Numbered from the stretch's first letter, positions 27,659 to 37,950 are shown. The stretch: DNA of 64,000 bases from Blattabacterium cuenoti (GCF_014251375.1 NZ_CP059187.1:372001-436000), one strand, 5' to 3'. Made by a program: numbers and translations. The notes: generated by a model not told the origin, from the letters alone.

Positions 27659-29065
27659 TCAATTTTTATTAAAATATCTAAATTTACTATCTTTTTTTTT
27701 CATCATCATTAATCCATCATAATGATAATTTAACAAATATATATTAACTTGTTGTATCACATCTAAAATAACACCAACTACAATTAACAAAGATGTTCCC
27801 CCATAAAATAATGAAAAATTTTGAGTTATTCCTATACTTCGATAAACTACAGAAGGAAGTATCGCAATAATTCCCAAAAGTACTGCCCCTGGGATAGTTA
27901 TATTAGATAAAACATGATCTATATATTCTGCAGTTTCTTTTCCCGGTTTTATTTTAGGAATATGTCCTCCATTTCTTTTTAAATCATCTGCCATTTGATT
28001 TACCGGAATACTAATAGCAGTATAAAAAAAAGTAAAAATTATTACTAATAAGAAAAAAGTTAAATTATACCATAATCCATAAACATCTTGAAAAAGATGG
28101 AAAAAATTTTTCATTTTATTATTATTTACATACTCTGAAAAAGTTAATGGAAAAAGCATAATTGCCTGAGAAAATATAATCGGCATAACACCTGCTGCAG
28201 TCATTTTCAATGGAATATATTGATGTCTTTTTTGTATTAACTTAGAATTGGAACTTAAAGACTTATAATGAGAAACATATTGTACAGGAATTTTCCTAAT
28301 TGCTTGTATAATTATAATAGAAAAAAGTACTACTAATAACCATAATAAAAACTCAAAAAATAAAACAATAAAACCTCCATTTCCAATTTCTATTTTACTA
28401 AGTATTTCTTTTGAAACTGCTTCTGGAAAACGAGCTATGATCCCCGACATAATAATCAAAGAAATCCCATTTCCTATTCCTTTATCCGTAATTTTATCAC
28501 CCAGCCACATGGTAAACAAAGTTCCAGATGTTAATACCATAATTCCAATCCCCCAAAATAAAGTTTTTCCATAAAATGAATTTATATCAATAAGATAAGT
28601 TTTGGATATAGAAGAATATGATAAAAAAGGGATAAACTGTTTAGTTAAAGAAATAAGATATACTGGAGCTTGTATTAAGCATAAAATTACAGTTAACCAT
28701 CTTGTCATAAGACTAATTTGTTTTCTTCCACTTTCTCCATCTTTTTGTACTCTTTGAAGAGTAGGAATAATAAGACACATTAATTGTATTATGATAGAAG
28801 CTGAAATATAAGGCATAACTCCAAGTGCTAAAACAGATGCACGATTAAAAGCTCCTCCAGTAAAAGAAGAAAGAATTTGCATAAGTCCTTTAGATCCAGG
28901 ATTGAAATTTTTCATAAAATCACTAATCCCCAAAGGATTAATCCCCGGAATAGGAACATATGCTGCAAAACGATATATTAATAGAAAACCTAAAGTTGTT
29001 ATTATTTTTTTACGTAATTCTTTTGCATTCCAAATATTGTGAAATGTAATAAAAAAATTATTCAT
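27659..29065 (-). CDS. secY: Protein translocase subunit SecY
   Basis: 468 residues with ten predicted membrane helices. Y-V-P-I-P-G-I-N appears near the N-terminus, I-P-V-Q-Y in a cytoplasmic loop and L-K-R-N-G-G-H-I-P in the loop before the last helices. It forms the protein-conducting channel used by SecA and by SRP-delivered ribosomes; the SRP RNA gene is also in this window. Confidence 0.97.
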   Translation of the reverse strand: MNNFFITFHNIWNAKELRKKIITTLGFLLIYRFAAYVPIPGINPLGISDFMKNFNPGSKGLMQILSSFTGGAFNRASVLALGVMPYISASIIIQLMCLIIPTLQRVQKDGESGRKQISLMTRWLTVILCLIQAPVYLISLTKQFIPFLSYSSISKTYLIDINSFYGKTLFWGIGIMVLTSGTLFTMWLGDKITDKGIGNGISLIIMSGIIARFPEAVSKEILSKIEIGNGGFIVLFFEFLLWLLVVLFSIIIIQAIRKIPVQYVSHYKSLSSNSKLIQKRHQYIPLKMTAAGVMPIIFSQAIMLFPLTFSEYVNNNKMKNFFHLFQDVYGLWYNLTFFLLVIIFTFFYTAISIPVNQMADDLKRNGGHIPKIKPGKETAEYIDHVLSNITIPGAVLLGIIAILPSVVYRSIGITQNFSLFYGGTSLLIVVGVILDVIQQVNIYLLNYHYDGLMMMKKKDSKFRYFNKN

Positions 29066-29074
29066 AAATAATTT

Positions 29075-29527
29075 TTATATAGATAAAATATCTCCCCCAA
29101 CTTTTTTTATAGAAGAAATAGCTTTTTTACTAAACTTAGATGCATAAATTTTTAATGGAGATAACAATTTTCCTCTTCCTAAAATTTTTAAAACATCATT
29201 TTTACGAATTAGATTAATGCTCAACAATACTTTTTTATCTACAACACTATTTTCAGATATCTTTCCTTTGGATACTAAATCTTGTAATGTATCTAAATTA
29301 ATACAAAAATATTTTTTTTTATTTCTTTTTCTAAATCCGTATTTAGGAATACGTTTTTGTAAAGGCATTTGCCCTCCTTCAAACCCAATTTTTTTGGAAT
29401 ATCCAGAACGAGATTTTTCTCCTTTATGTCCTCTTCCACAAGTCCCCCCTTTTCCAGTCCCTTGTCCCCTTCCTAATCTTAATTTCTTTTTATTTGATCC
29501 TTTTTTTGGTTTTAAACTACTTAACAT
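29075..29527 (-). CDS. rplO: Ribosomal protein L15
   Basis: 150 residues. The Gly/Arg-rich N-terminus R-L-G-R-G-Q-G-T-G-K-G-G-T-C-G-R-G-H-K-G and the following F-E-G-G-Q-M-P-L are diagnostic. Normally rpmD (L30) separates it from rpsE; here only 18 nt do. Confidence 0.96.
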   Translation of the reverse strand: MLSSLKPKKGSNKKKLRLGRGQGTGKGGTCGRGHKGEKSRSGYSKKIGFEGGQMPLQKRIPKYGFRKRNKKKYFCINLDTLQDLVSKGKISENSVVDKKVLLSINLIRKNDVLKILGRGKLLSPLKIYASKFSKKAISSIKKVGGDILSI

Positions 29528-29545
29528 AAAAATTTTAATAAATTT

Positions 29546-30070
29546 TTATCCACTGTACACTTTTTGAATTGAAATATCCCTTTGTTTTGCTATTGTTTGA
29601 ACATCTCTTAAACAAGAGAGGGCCTTAAGCGCAGCTTTAATCAAATTATGAGGATTAGATGAACCTTTAGATTTTGATAAAATATTTTTAAATCCAGCAG
29701 CTTCAAAAACAGCTCTTAAAATACCACCTGCAATGATTCCAGTTCCATCTGAAGCAGGTTTTATAAGTACTTTTGCTCCTCCATATCTGGATTCTTGTTC
29801 ATGAGGAATAGTTCCTTTAAATACACATACTTTACGTAAATTTTTTCTTGCTTTTTCTCCTGCTTTATGAATAGCATCAGGAGCTTCCTTAGATTTTCCA
29901 AATCCATAGCCCACCATTCCTTTTTTAGTTCCTTTAATTACAATTGCACTAAAGCTAAAATATCTTCTTCCTTTTGTTACTTTACAAACTCTAGTAACTC
30001 CTATTAATTTTTCTTTTAATTCTATCCCACCTATAATATTTTTTCCTTTTCTTTTTTTTTCTATTTTCAT
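29546..30070 (-). CDS. rpsE: Ribosomal protein S5
   Basis: 174 residues. The N-terminal double-stranded-RNA-like domain has V-T-K-G-R-R-Y-F-S-F-S-A-I-V, the V-G-Y-G-F-G-K-S-K-E-A-P loop follows, and the C-terminal part has I-A-G-G-I-L-R-A-V-F-E-A-A-G. It helps decoding fidelity. Confidence 0.96.
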   Translation of the reverse strand: MKIEKKRKGKNIIGGIELKEKLIGVTRVCKVTKGRRYFSFSAIVIKGTKKGMVGYGFGKSKEAPDAIHKAGEKARKNLRKVCVFKGTIPHEQESRYGGAKVLIKPASDGTGIIAGGILRAVFEAAGFKNILSKSKGSSNPHNLIKAALKALSCLRDVQTIAKQRDISIQKVYSG

Positions 30071-30082
30071 ATTTTTTTTTAA

Positions 30083-30424
30083 CTAAAATTTCAATCCCAT
30101 TTCTCTAATTCCTTCAGCTAATGATTTGATTCTACCATGATACAAATATCTTCCTCTATCAAAAATAGCTTTTTGTATATTCAATTCTTTTGCTTTTTTA
30201 CCAAAAAGTTTTCCAACTTCATTGGATAACTCTATTTTTGTTTTATTCTCTTTTTTTAAAATATTTTCTCTTGAAGAAGAAAAAATTAAAGTCCGTCCAG
30301 AATCATCATCAATCATTTGTACATATATAGATTTATTACTTCTAAAAACAGATATTCTTGGTTTATTTGATTTCCCAAAAACTTTTCCTTTTCTCAATTT
30401 AAATTGAATTTTTTTTTTTTTCAT
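30083..30424 (-). CDS. rplR: Ribosomal protein L18
   Basis: 113 residues with R-I-S-V-F-R-S-N-K-S-I-Y-V-Q, A-I-F-D-R-G-R-Y-L-Y-H-G-R-I and the ending G-L-K-F. It binds 5S rRNA together with L5. The N-terminus is lysine-rich. Confidence 0.95.
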   Translation of the reverse strand: MKKKKIQFKLRKGKVFGKSNKPRISVFRSNKSIYVQMIDDDSGRTLIFSSSRENILKKENKTKIELSNEVGKLFGKKAKELNIQKAIFDRGRYLYHGRIKSLAEGIREMGLKF

Positions 30425-30465
30425 TTCATTTTATTATTAATCAAACAATAAAATAATATTTTTAT

Positions 30466-31017
30466 TTAGGCAGATTTACCCGTCTTTCTTCTAATATATT
30501 CGTTTAAATATCTTATTCCTTTTCCTTTATAAGGTTCTGGTTTTCTGAAAGATCTTATCTTAGATGCAATAATCCCTAAAAGTTGTTTATCATAAGATTT
30601 CAAAATAAGAATAGGATTTTTACCTTTTTCCATTCTTGCTTCTATATCAATTTCTTCAGGAATCTGCATCATAATATTATGAGAAAATCCTAAATTCAAT
30701 TCTAATATTTTTTCATGACTAGACACTCTGTATCCAATTCCTACTAACTCTAATACTTTTTTAAATCCTTTGGAAACACCTTGTATCATATTATTAATTA
30801 AAACACGATACAACCCATGTAAAGACCTAGATTTTTTATTTTCTTGATTCCTAATTAAAAATAATTTTCTTTCATGATAATGAATAACTAATTTAATTTC
30901 TGAAGAAATTTTTTGACATAAATGACCTAATTTTCCATTAACAAATATTTTATCATTTTCAATTTTAACTTCTACATTTTCAGGAAAAAAAATAGGAGAT
31001 TTACCAATTTTAGACAT
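30466..31017 (-). CDS. rplF: Ribosomal protein L6
   Basis: 183 residues with the duplicated L6 fold. S-K-I-G-K-S-P-I at the start and the late P-E-P-Y-K-G-K-G-I-R-Y motif identify it. It sits near the GTPase-associated centre of the 50S. Confidence 0.96.
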   Translation of the reverse strand: MSKIGKSPIFFPENVEVKIENDKIFVNGKLGHLCQKISSEIKLVIHYHERKLFLIRNQENKKSRSLHGLYRVLINNMIQGVSKGFKKVLELVGIGYRVSSHEKILELNLGFSHNIMMQIPEEIDIEARMEKGKNPILILKSYDKQLLGIIASKIRSFRKPEPYKGKGIRYLNEYIRRKTGKSA

Positions 31018-31029
31018 ATTTTTAATAAT

Positions 31030-31419
31030 TTAAAATACATAACATAATACCTCACCACCTAATCTTTTTCTTCTCGCTTGTTTATCTGTCATTACTCCAA
31101 AAGATGTAGAAATAATTGCAATCCCCAATCCATTTAATACACGGGGAAGATTTTTAAATTTTGAATATTTTCTTAAACCCGGTTTACTTATTCGAATTAT
31201 TTTTTGAATAACAGATATTTTTCCTTGAGAATATTTTAAAGCTATTTTTATAAATTTTTTTTTCTTTTCTAATTTATAATCTAATATATATCCACTTTCT
31301 AATAAAACTCTAGTAATTTCTTTTTTCAATTTAGAATATGGAATTTCTAATAATTTATGTCTTGCAAGACAAGAATTTCTAATTCTAGTTAAAAAATCTG
31401 CAATAGGATCTGTGTTCAT
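31030..31419 (-). CDS. rpsH: Ribosomal protein S8
   Basis: 129 residues. [12 protein letters not shown] at the start and [14 protein letters not shown] near the end are S8 hallmarks. It binds 16S helix 21, and in enterobacteria it represses the spc operon; such control here is unproven. Confidence 0.96.
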   Translation of the reverse strand: MNTDPIADFLTRIRNSCLARHKLLEIPYSKLKKEITRVLLESGYILDYKLEKKKKFIKIALKYSQGKISVIQKIIRISKPGLRKYSKFKNLPRVLNGLGIAIISTSFGVMTDKQARRKRLGGEVLCYVF

Positions 31420-31432
31420 TTTTTACAACAAA

Positions 31433-31702
31433 TTACCAACTAGCTTTTTTTACTCCCGGAATCAAACCTTGAGAAACCATATCTCTAAAAATAATTCTAG
31501 ATATTCCAAATTTCCGCATGTATCCTCTACATCTTCCTGTAATAGAACATCTATTTCTTAAACGTACTGGTGAAGCATCTCTAGGTAATCTTTGAAGGAG
31601 TTCATAAGATTTAGAATCTTTTAATATTTTACGTTTTTTTTCGTATTTTAAAACTGTTTTTTCTCTTTTTTTTTGTCTTGCTTTTACAGATTCTTTAGAC
31701 AT
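31433..31702 (-). CDS. rpsN: Ribosomal protein S14, long zinc-free form
   Basis: 89 residues, the long form with no C-x-x-C pairs. [14 protein letters not shown] and [10 protein letters not shown] are conserved. It lies 2 nt before the rplE stop region in the standard spc order. Confidence 0.96.
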   Translation of the reverse strand: MSKESVKARQKKREKTVLKYEKKRKILKDSKSYELLQRLPRDASPVRLRNRCSITGRCRGYMRKFGISRIIFRDMVSQGLIPGVKKASW

Positions 31703-31704
31703 TT

Positions 31705-32265
31705 TTATTTCTTTTTTTTATTAAATGGTATTCCAAAATAAGATAATAAATATTTAGATTCTTGATCATTTTTAGCAGAGGTTACAAATGTAATATTCAT
31801 CCCTCTATTTTTTTTTATTTTATCAATATTAATTTCAGGATAAATAATTTGTTCACTAATCCCCATATTGTAATTTCCATATCCATCAAAACTATTTTCT
31901 TTTACTCCAATAAAATCTCTTACTCTAGGTAAAGAAATATTAATCAATCTTTCTAAAAACTCATACATTTTTACTCTTCGTAATGTTACTTTCACACCTA
32001 TAGGCATCCCCTTTCTAAGTTTGAATCCAGATTCATCGTGTTTTGAATAACAAAAAACAGCTTTCTGTCCTGAAATAGACGTAATTTCATTTAAAGAGCT
32101 CTCTATTATTTTTTTATCTGATGAAGAAGATCCAATTCCTTGATGAATAACAATCTTTTTTATTTTAGGAACTTCCATAACTGATCTATATCCAAATCTT
32201 TTTATTAAAGAAGGAATAATTTTTTTTTCATATAACTTTTTTAAAGTTAAAGATTGATCAATCAT
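31705..32265 (-). CDS. rplE: Ribosomal protein L5
   Basis: 186 residues with [14 protein letters not shown], the I-S-L-P-R-V-R-D-F and [14 protein letters not shown] segments. It binds 5S rRNA and contacts the P-site tRNA. Its ATG overlaps the rplX stop (ATATGA). Confidence 0.96.
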   Translation of the reverse strand: MIDQSLTLKKLYEKKIIPSLIKRFGYRSVMEVPKIKKIVIHQGIGSSSSDKKIIESSLNEITSISGQKAVFCYSKHDESGFKLRKGMPIGVKVTLRRVKMYEFLERLINISLPRVRDFIGVKENSFDGYGNYNMGISEQIIYPEINIDKIKKNRGMNITFVTSAKNDQESKYLLSYFGIPFNKKKK

Positions 32266-32474
32266 ATTTTTTTCAAATTAGATAAATGTATAGGAAGTTC
32301 TTTTTTTATAATTTCTCCTTTAGGCTTCTCTGAACTAGGCTTAATATGTTTTTTAACTATGTTGATTCCCTCTATAATAGCCTTATTCTTTTTTAAAAAA
32401 ACCTTTAACACAATTCCTGTGTTTTTTTTATAATTTCCTGATAAAATCAATACTTTATCTCCTTTTTTTATCAT
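32262..32474 (-). CDS. rplX: Ribosomal protein L24, short
   Basis: 70 residues against roughly 100 in most relatives. The KOW part is intact (K-K-G-D-K-V-L-I-L-S-G-N-Y-K-K-N-T-G and I-V-K-K-H-I-K-P). The protein ends at I-H-L-S-N-L-K-K-I, where L24 normally continues for about 30 residues. The stop lies within the rplE start, after an A7 run, so the truncation looks fixed by the overlap. L24 starts 50S assembly. Confidence 0.9.
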   Translation of the reverse strand: MIKKGDKVLILSGNYKKNTGIVLKVFLKKNKAIIEGINIVKKHIKPSSEKPKGEIIKKELPIHLSNLKKI

Positions 32475-32520
32475 AAATAAAAAAAAACTTAAAAAAATAA
32501 AATTTATTAAAAAAATAAAA

Positions 32521-32892
32521 TCATAAAACTTCTTGTGCTAAAGAAACAATTTTCATATACTCTTTCTCTCTTAATTCTCTAGCTACTGGTCCAAATACTC
32601 TACTTCCCAACATATCTCCTGAAGGGTTTATAAGTACACAAGCGTTGTCATCAAAACTTATATATGAACCATCTTTTCTTCTAGTTCTTTTTTTTGTTCT
32701 TATAATTATGGCCTTAAAAACCTGCCCTTTTTTCACAATATCTCCTCCTGAAGAAGCAGACTTAATTGTAACAATTATGGAATCTCCCAATGATGCATAC
32801 CTTTTTTTTGTACCTCCTAAAACACGAATAACTAACGCTTCTTTAGCACCAGTATTATCTGATACTTTACATATTGATTCTTGCTGTAACAT
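32521..32892 (-). CDS. rplN: Ribosomal protein L14
   Basis: 123 residues. [14 protein letters not shown] and [13 protein letters not shown] are the usual conserved segments. It lies in the intersubunit bridge of the 50S. A 46-nt A-rich spacer separates it from rplX. Confidence 0.96.
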   Translation of the reverse strand: MLQQESICKVSDNTGAKEALVIRVLGGTKKRYASLGDSIIVTIKSASSGGDIVKKGQVFKAIIIRTKKRTRRKDGSYISFDDNACVLINPSGDMLGSRVFGPVARELREKEYMKIVSLAQEVL

Positions 32893-32896
32893 AATA

Positions 32897-33187
32897 TTAC
32901 TTTTTAGAATTTTCCAATATTGCGACCAATCTCCAACATTTTTTTTTACTCATAGGTCTAGTTTCCATAATACTAACATAATCTCCATTTTTAGAAATAT
33001 TTTTTTCATCATGAACCATATATTTTTTTTTTCTCAAAATACTCTTTCCATAATATTTATGTTTCACTTTTCTAATTTCAGAAATAATAATAGTTTTGTT
33101 CATATTATCACTTATTACTATTCCTTTTCTCTGTTTCCTATATTTCAAGATTTCTTTATTTTTTTTCTTTTGATTTTCTTCTTTCAT
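32897..33187 (-). CDS. rpsQ: Ribosomal protein S17
   Basis: 96 residues. The core [13 protein letters not shown] and [14 protein letters not shown] are diagnostic. The N-terminus has about 15 extra lysine-rich residues, and its ATG lies 32 nt inside rpmC; no later ATG would keep the conserved core. Binds 16S rRNA early in assembly. Confidence 0.94.
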   Translation of the reverse strand: MKEENQKKKNKEILKYRKQRKGIVISDNMNKTIIISEIRKVKHKYYGKSILRKKKYMVHDEKNISKNGDYVSIMETRPMSKKKCWRLVAILENSKK

Positions 33188-33371
33188 TTATTCTTTTGTT
33201 CAATTCAGTCTTTAATCTTGCAACATTTCTTCTCAACATTCTAATCTCCATGGGATTTTTTTTCAATCTTACTGTATGTTCAATTTTTACATTTTGATAA
33301 TTTCTTTCCTGAAGATTTATATTATTTTTTAAATCCTTCAAAGATAAAGATCTAATATCTAAAAATTTCAT
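33156..33371 (-). CDS. rpmC: Ribosomal protein L29
   Basis: 71 residues, two long helices, with the conserved N-P-M-E-I-R-M-L-R-R-N-V-A-R segment. It is near the exit tunnel. The 3' end overlaps rpsQ by 32 nt, longer than other overlaps in this block. Confidence 0.93.
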   Translation of the reverse strand: MKFLDIRSLSLKDLKNNINLQERNYQNVKIEHTVRLKKNPMEIRMLRRNVARLKTELNKRINERRKSKEKK

Positions 33372-33372
33372 A

Positions 33373-33795
33373 TTATTTTATTATAAAATCATTTAAAAAA
33401 ATAAATTTCATTTTAATAGGTAATTTTTGAGAAGCTAATCTTAATGCTTCTCTAGCTATTGTCATAGATACTCCGTCCACTTCAAATAAAATTCTTCCCG
33501 GCTTAATTACAGATACCCAAAATTCTACTGGTCCTTTTCCTTTTCCCATACGAACTTCTTGTGGTTTTTTTGTTATAGGCTTATCTGGAAAAACATTAAT
33601 CCATAATTTTCCTTCTCTTTTCATATATCTTGTAGCAGCAATACGAGCTGATTCTAATTGTCTAGATGTCACCCAAGCACTCTCCATAGCTTTTATTCCA
33701 TATGCCCCTCTTGAAAGAAAAACTCCTTTTGTAGAATTTCCTCGTATACGACCTTTCTGTTTTTTTTTATACTTGGTTTTTTTGGGTTGTAACAT
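33373..33795 (-). CDS. rplP: Ribosomal protein L16
   Basis: 140 residues. [10 protein letters not shown] at the start, then [14 protein letters not shown] and [13 protein letters not shown]. It lines the A-site tRNA elbow in the 50S. Confidence 0.97.
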   Translation of the reverse strand: MLQPKKTKYKKKQKGRIRGNSTKGVFLSRGAYGIKAMESAWVTSRQLESARIAATRYMKREGKLWINVFPDKPITKKPQEVRMGKGKGPVEFWVSVIKPGRILFEVDGVSMTIAREALRLASQKLPIKMKFIFLNDFIIK

Positions 33796-33805
33796 AATAT
33801 AAGTC

Positions 33806-34516
33806 TTATATCTTTTTTCTCTTCTTCAAAAAATGAGAAGATTTATTAGAACGATGTTTTTTTTGCATTTCTTCTAATAATGGAAATAATTCTTTCTTTC
33901 CATAAATTTCTCCTTTCATAATCCAAACTTTTACTCCTATACTACCATAGATGGTATGAGCAACTTCCATATGATAATCTACATCAGCTCTAAAAGTCCC
34001 AAGAGAAATTCTTCCTTCTTTATAAGATTCACATCTTGCCATTTCTACTCCATTTAATCGTCCTGACATTTGTATTTTTATTCCTTTAGCATTCATTCTC
34101 ATTGCTGAAAAAATAGATTGTTTAATAGCTTTTTTATAAGATACTCTATTTTCTAATTGTTTTACCAATCCTTTAGAAACTAGTGGTGCATCTAACTCAG
34201 GACGTTTTACTTCGGATATATTTATCTGAACTTCTTTTTTAGTTATTTTTTTTAATTCCTTTCTAACAGTGTCAACTTCATCTCCTCTTTTTCCTATAAC
34301 AAGAGCGGGCCTTGAAGTTCGAATAGTAATAGTAATAAATTTTAGAGTTCTTTCTATAAAAATTCTAGAAATAATTCCTTTTGGAAATCTTGCGTCTATA
34401 TATCTTCTTACTTTAAAATCTTCTTGTATTCTATCCTTGTAATTATTACACCAACTGGATTGCCATCCCATAATAATTCCCAAACGATTAACAATTGGAT
34501 TTGTCTTTTGTCCCAT
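33806..34516 (-). CDS. rpsC: Ribosomal protein S3
   Basis: 236 residues. [13 protein letters not shown], the KH domain around V-I-G-K-R-G-D-E-V, and the C-terminal [10 protein letters not shown] are present. It guards the mRNA entry site of the 30S. Confidence 0.97.
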   Translation of the reverse strand: MGQKTNPIVNRLGIIMGWQSSWCNNYKDRIQEDFKVRRYIDARFPKGIISRIFIERTLKFITITIRTSRPALVIGKRGDEVDTVRKELKKITKKEVQINISEVKRPELDAPLVSKGLVKQLENRVSYKKAIKQSIFSAMRMNAKGIKIQMSGRLNGVEMARCESYKEGRISLGTFRADVDYHMEVAHTIYGSIGVKVWIMKGEIYGKKELFPLLEEMQKKHRSNKSSHFLKKRKKI

Positions 34517-34519
34517 ATT

Positions 34520-34885
34520 TTATTTTTTATTTTTTTCTTCTACTAAAAGAAGAATAATATTACTCGATCTTTTTCTGATTCTATGTCCTCTTCCTTGAGG
34601 TACCGGCCTTACCCTTTTCAAAGTTTTTCCTTGATTTATTCTAATATCTTTTATATATAAAGATGGAGAATTATCCATTTTTGAATATTTCTTGTTCCAA
34701 TTAGATAATGAGGAAAGGATTAATTTTCTTATGAAAATAGAAATACTCCGTTTCGGAGTATATTTTAATATTTCCAAAGCTTCCTGTATTTTCTTGGATT
34801 TAATTAAATCCGCTACTAATCTTATTTTTCTTGGAGAACAACGGATTCCATTTAATGAAGCAGTAGAATTTTTTTCAAAACTCAT
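34520..34885 (-). CDS. rplV: Ribosomal protein L22
   Basis: 121 residues. R-C-S-P-R-K-I-R-L-V-A-D-L-I and the tunnel beta-hairpin region R-V-R-P-V-P-Q-G-R-G-H-R-I-R-K identify it. It lines the nascent-peptide tunnel. Confidence 0.96.
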   Translation of the reverse strand: MSFEKNSTASLNGIRCSPRKIRLVADLIKSKKIQEALEILKYTPKRSISIFIRKLILSSLSNWNKKYSKMDNSPSLYIKDIRINQGKTLKRVRPVPQGRGHRIRKRSSNIILLLVEEKNKK

Positions 34886-34906
34886 TATTAGAGATGATTT
34901 TGTAAT

Positions 34907-35194
34907 CTAATTTTTTTTTACTTTAAATTTATTTTTAGATCCACTATGTCCTCTAAAAGTACGTGTAGGCGCAAATTCCCCTAGTTTATGTCCAATCATA
35001 TTTTCTGTAATATACACATTAATAAATTGTTTACCATTATGAACAGAAAAAGTTTGCCCTACAAAATCTGGTAAAATTGTTGATGGTCTTGACCAAGTTT
35101 TAATAACAGTCTTTTTTTCAGATTTTATATTATTTAAAACTTTACTATATAATTTATGAGATACATATGGACCTTTTTTGATTGACCTAGCCAT
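34907..35194 (-). CDS. rpsS: Ribosomal protein S19
   Basis: 95 residues from the ATG at 35194, where [11 protein letters not shown] is the standard start. The frame stays open 39 codons further into rplB, but that part is only a shadow. The [15 protein letters not shown] motif is intact. It sits in the 30S head next to S13. Confidence 0.96.
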   Translation of the reverse strand: MARSIKKGPYVSHKLYSKVLNNIKSEKKTVIKTWSRPSTILPDFVGQTFSVHNGKQFINVYITENMIGHKLGEFAPTRTFRGHSGSKNKFKVKKN

Positions 35195-35207
35195 AATAAT
35201 TATTATT

Positions 35208-36032
35208 TTATTTTTTCCGTCTTTGCAAAATATATTTACTTGAATATTTCTTTTTAGAACGTGTTCTAAATCCTTTAGAAGGAAACCCTTTTCTACTTCT
35301 AGGAATTCCACCAGATGCTTTTCCTTCGCCCCCTCCCATAGGATGATCTACAGGATTCATCGCAACTCCTCTAGTTCTAGGCCTTCTTCCTAAATGTCTA
35401 TTTTTACCCGCTTTTCCATACATAATTAATTGATTATCAGGGTTAGAAACAACACCAATAGTTGCCATACAAGTTTCCATTATCATTTTTACCTCTCCAG
35501 AAGGAAATTTAATAGTAGCATATTTTCCGTCTTTTGCAAATAATTGTGCATAAGCACCTGCACTTCTAGCTATTTTTGCTCCTTGTCCTGGTCTAATTTC
35601 TATACAAGAAATATTAGTTCCTAAAGGAATTTCACTTAAAAAAGTTGAATTTCCCACATTTATAGATATTTTATTTCCAGATACAACTTCTTGCCCTATT
35701 TTCAATCCATCCATAGCAATAATATATCTTTTTTCTCCATCTTTATAATGAATAAGTGAAATAAAAGAAGATCTATTTGGATCATATTCTATAGATTTTA
35801 CAATTCCAGGAATTCCAAATTTTTTCCTTTTAAAATCAATAATTCTATATTTTTTTTTATGACCTCCTCCAAAATATCGCATGGTCATTTTTCCAAAATT
35901 ATTTCTTCCTCCAGACTTACATTTTCCTTTTACAAGAGTTTTTTCTGGATGAGAAACAGTAATCTGATCAAACTTATTAACAACTCTAAATCTTTGACTT
36001 GGAGTAATAGGCTTTAATTTTTTAACTGACAT
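35208..36032 (-). CDS. rplB: Ribosomal protein L2
   Basis: 274 residues. The RNA-binding and SH3-like domains are complete, and the [13 protein letters not shown] loop, including the conserved His implicated at the peptidyl transferase centre, is present. It follows rplW with no gap between stop and start. Confidence 0.97.
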   Translation of the reverse strand: MSVKKLKPITPSQRFRVVNKFDQITVSHPEKTLVKGKCKSGGRNNFGKMTMRYFGGGHKKKYRIIDFKRKKFGIPGIVKSIEYDPNRSSFISLIHYKDGEKRYIIAMDGLKIGQEVVSGNKISINVGNSTFLSEIPLGTNISCIEIRPGQGAKIARSAGAYAQLFAKDGKYATIKFPSGEVKMIMETCMATIGVVSNPDNQLIMYGKAGKNRHLGRRPRTRGVAMNPVDHPMGGGEGKASGGIPRSRKGFPSKGFRTRSKKKYSSKYILQRRKK

Positions 36033-36329
36033 TTAAACTTTTTTTTCTTCTTCTTTTTGAAAAAAATTAATTTTTTTATTTAATTGAATAATCGCTTTTT
36101 TTATTTTATTCGTTTTTCCATATAATAATCCCCCTTTTTTAGTACATTTGGATTTTCTTTTTCTAGCAGAAATCATTGTATGAATATTTTCTACAGAAAA
36201 TCCAAAAATCTGATTCATTTCTTTTTTTATTCTTGCTTTATTCCAATTTACAGGAACAGAAAAAGTATAAATATTTTTTTTCTCTTTTTCGTAAGATTTA
36301 TCTGTTATAAAAGGTTTAATTAAAATCAT
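36033..36329 (-). CDS. rplW: Ribosomal protein L23
   Basis: 98 residues. I-K-P-F-I-T-D-K-S-Y near the start and the basic R-K-R-K-S-K-C-T-K-K-G loop mark L23. It forms the docking site for SRP and trigger factor at the tunnel exit. Its stop codon directly abuts the rplB ATG. Confidence 0.94.
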   Translation of the reverse strand: MILIKPFITDKSYEKEKKNIYTFSVPVNWNKARIKKEMNQIFGFSVENIHTMISARKRKSKCTKKGGLLYGKTNKIKKAIIQLNKKINFFQKEEEKKV

Positions 36330-36352
36330 ATCTTTATTTTTTGTTTTGATTA

Positions 36353-36985
36353 TTAATTAACATTTAGAAATTCATGTATTTTTTTTACAGAATTTTCAGA
36401 AAAAAGAACATATGAAGAATTCAATAAAGAGTAACTATCTAATTCATTTATATTTAATAATCTAAAATTCTTTAAGTTTCTAGATGATAAATATAAATTT
36501 TTATTTGGTGTTCCAATAACCATCAATAATTTTTTTTCTTTTAGTTGAAAAGAATTTAATATGTTTAAAAATAATTTCGTTTTCGGAATTTCTAATTTTA
36601 AATCTTCTATTATTTTTACTTTATTCTTTTTCAATTTATCTTCTAAAAGATATTTTTTTACTAATTTTTTAGTAATTTTATTTAACTTAAGAGAATAATC
36701 TCTCGGTCTAGGTCCAAAAATTCTTCCTCCTCCTCTAAATAAAGGATTCTTTATATCTCCTTTTCTAGATCCTCCTGTTCCTTTTTGTCTATGTAATTTT
36801 CTTGTACTTCCAGACAATTCACTTCTTTCTTTTGATTTATGTGTTCCTTGTCGTTTTTTAGAAAAAAATCTTTTTATTTCTAAATAAACAGAATGATCAT
36901 AGGATCTAAAATTTAAAATCGAATCACTGATTTTAAATTCACGATTTGTACTATTTCCTTTGGAATCTAAAATTTCTAATATCAT
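36353..36985 (-). CDS. rplD: Ribosomal protein L4
   Basis: 210 residues. The long tunnel loop with R-Q-K-G-T-G-G-S-R-K-G-D and G-G-G-R-I-F-G-P-R-P-R-D-Y is unmistakable. In enterobacteria L4 also represses the S10 operon; no leader structure for that was identified here. Confidence 0.96.
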   Translation of the reverse strand: MILEILDSKGNSTNREFKISDSILNFRSYDHSVYLEIKRFFSKKRQGTHKSKERSELSGSTRKLHRQKGTGGSRKGDIKNPLFRGGGRIFGPRPRDYSLKLNKITKKLVKKYLLEDKLKKNKVKIIEDLKLEIPKTKLFLNILNSFQLKEKKLLMVIGTPNKNLYLSSRNLKNFRLLNINELDSYSLLNSSYVLFSENSVKKIHEFLNVN

Positions 36986-36991
36986 TATATA

Positions 36992-37618
36992 TCATTTCTT
37001 TTTCTTCTTAACTATTAAATAAGAGTTTCTATTTCCAGGAACAGACCCTTTTAAAACTAAAATACTTTTATCAAAATCTATTTTCAATATTTTCAAGTTT
37101 TGAATAGTTACATTTTTTCCTCCCATTCTTCCAGCCATTTTTTGTCCTTTAAAAACACGTGAAGGATCGGATCCTGCCCCTATAGATCCAGGAGATCTTA
37201 ATCGATTGTGTTGTCCATGAGTTTTTTCACCAACTCCTGAAAAATTATGTCTTTTAACTACTCCTTGAAATCCTTTTCCTTTAGAAATTCCTTTTACATC
37301 TATCAATTCTCCTTCTTCAAAAAGATTATTTATATTCATTTTATCTCCCAATTTAAAATGGGGGAAAATTCCTCTAAATTCAAATAATTTTTTTTTTGGA
37401 ATAATTCCAGCTTTTTTAAAATGTCCCTTAAGAGATTTAGTAATTCTTTTTTTTTTATCGATCATTCCAAGTTGAACTGAAGAATATCCATCGTTTTCTA
37501 TGGTTTTTATTTGAACTATATAACATGGACCAATTTTTACAACAGTACATGAAATACTTTCTCCAGATTCAGAAAAAATACTAGTCATTCCTAAATGGAT
37601 TCCTATTACGCCCAACAT
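36992..37618 (-). CDS. rplC: Ribosomal protein L3
   Basis: 208 residues. [10 protein letters not shown], then [15 protein letters not shown] and M-A-G-R-M-G are the L3 core motifs reaching into the peptidyl transferase centre. Confidence 0.97.
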   Translation of the reverse strand: MLGVIGIHLGMTSIFSESGESISCTVVKIGPCYIVQIKTIENDGYSSVQLGMIDKKKRITKSLKGHFKKAGIIPKKKLFEFRGIFPHFKLGDKMNINNLFEEGELIDVKGISKGKGFQGVVKRHNFSGVGEKTHGQHNRLRSPGSIGAGSDPSRVFKGQKMAGRMGGKNVTIQNLKILKIDFDKSILVLKGSVPGNRNSYLIVKKKKK

Positions 37619-37644
37619 TATATTATTATATTTTTTTTTATTAT

Positions 37645-37950
37645 TTATACTTTTATTTCAGCTTCTACTCCGCTTGGTAATTCTAATTTCATCAAAGCAT
37701 CTACTGTTTTAGATGATGCATTGTGAATTTGTAAAAGTCTTTTATGAGTAGGTAATAAAAATTGTTCTCTTGATTTTTTATTTACATGCGGAGAACGTAA
37801 TACGGTAAATATTTTTTTTTCAGTTGGTAGAGGAACCGGCCCATTTAAAACCACCCCAGTTGGAAGAACAGAATTTACAATTTTTTCTGCAGATTTGTCT
37901 AATAAATTATAATCATAAGATTTCAACTTAATTTTTATATCGTGACTCAT
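37645..37950 (-). CDS. rpsJ: Ribosomal protein S10
   Basis: 101 residues. [31 protein letters not shown] and H-K-R-L-L-Q-I are S10 signatures. It directly follows fusA (55 nt); no tuf gene lies between. Confidence 0.97.
   Translation of the reverse strand: MSHDIKIKLKSYDYNLLDKSAEKIVNSVLPTGVVLNGPVPLPTEKKIFTVLRSPHVNKKSREQFLLPTHKRLLQIHNASSKTVDALMKLELPSGVEAEIKV

Noticed and set aside
32645-33244. 199-codon open frame on the plus strand
   Set aside because: It lies opposite rplN, rpsQ and rpmC, which are certain genes; its product is a low-complexity Phe/Ser/Ile-rich string without domains.
35195-35311. N-terminal extension of S19
   Set aside because: The open frame continues into rplB, but S19 proteins begin at M-A-R-S-I-K-K-G, found at 35194.
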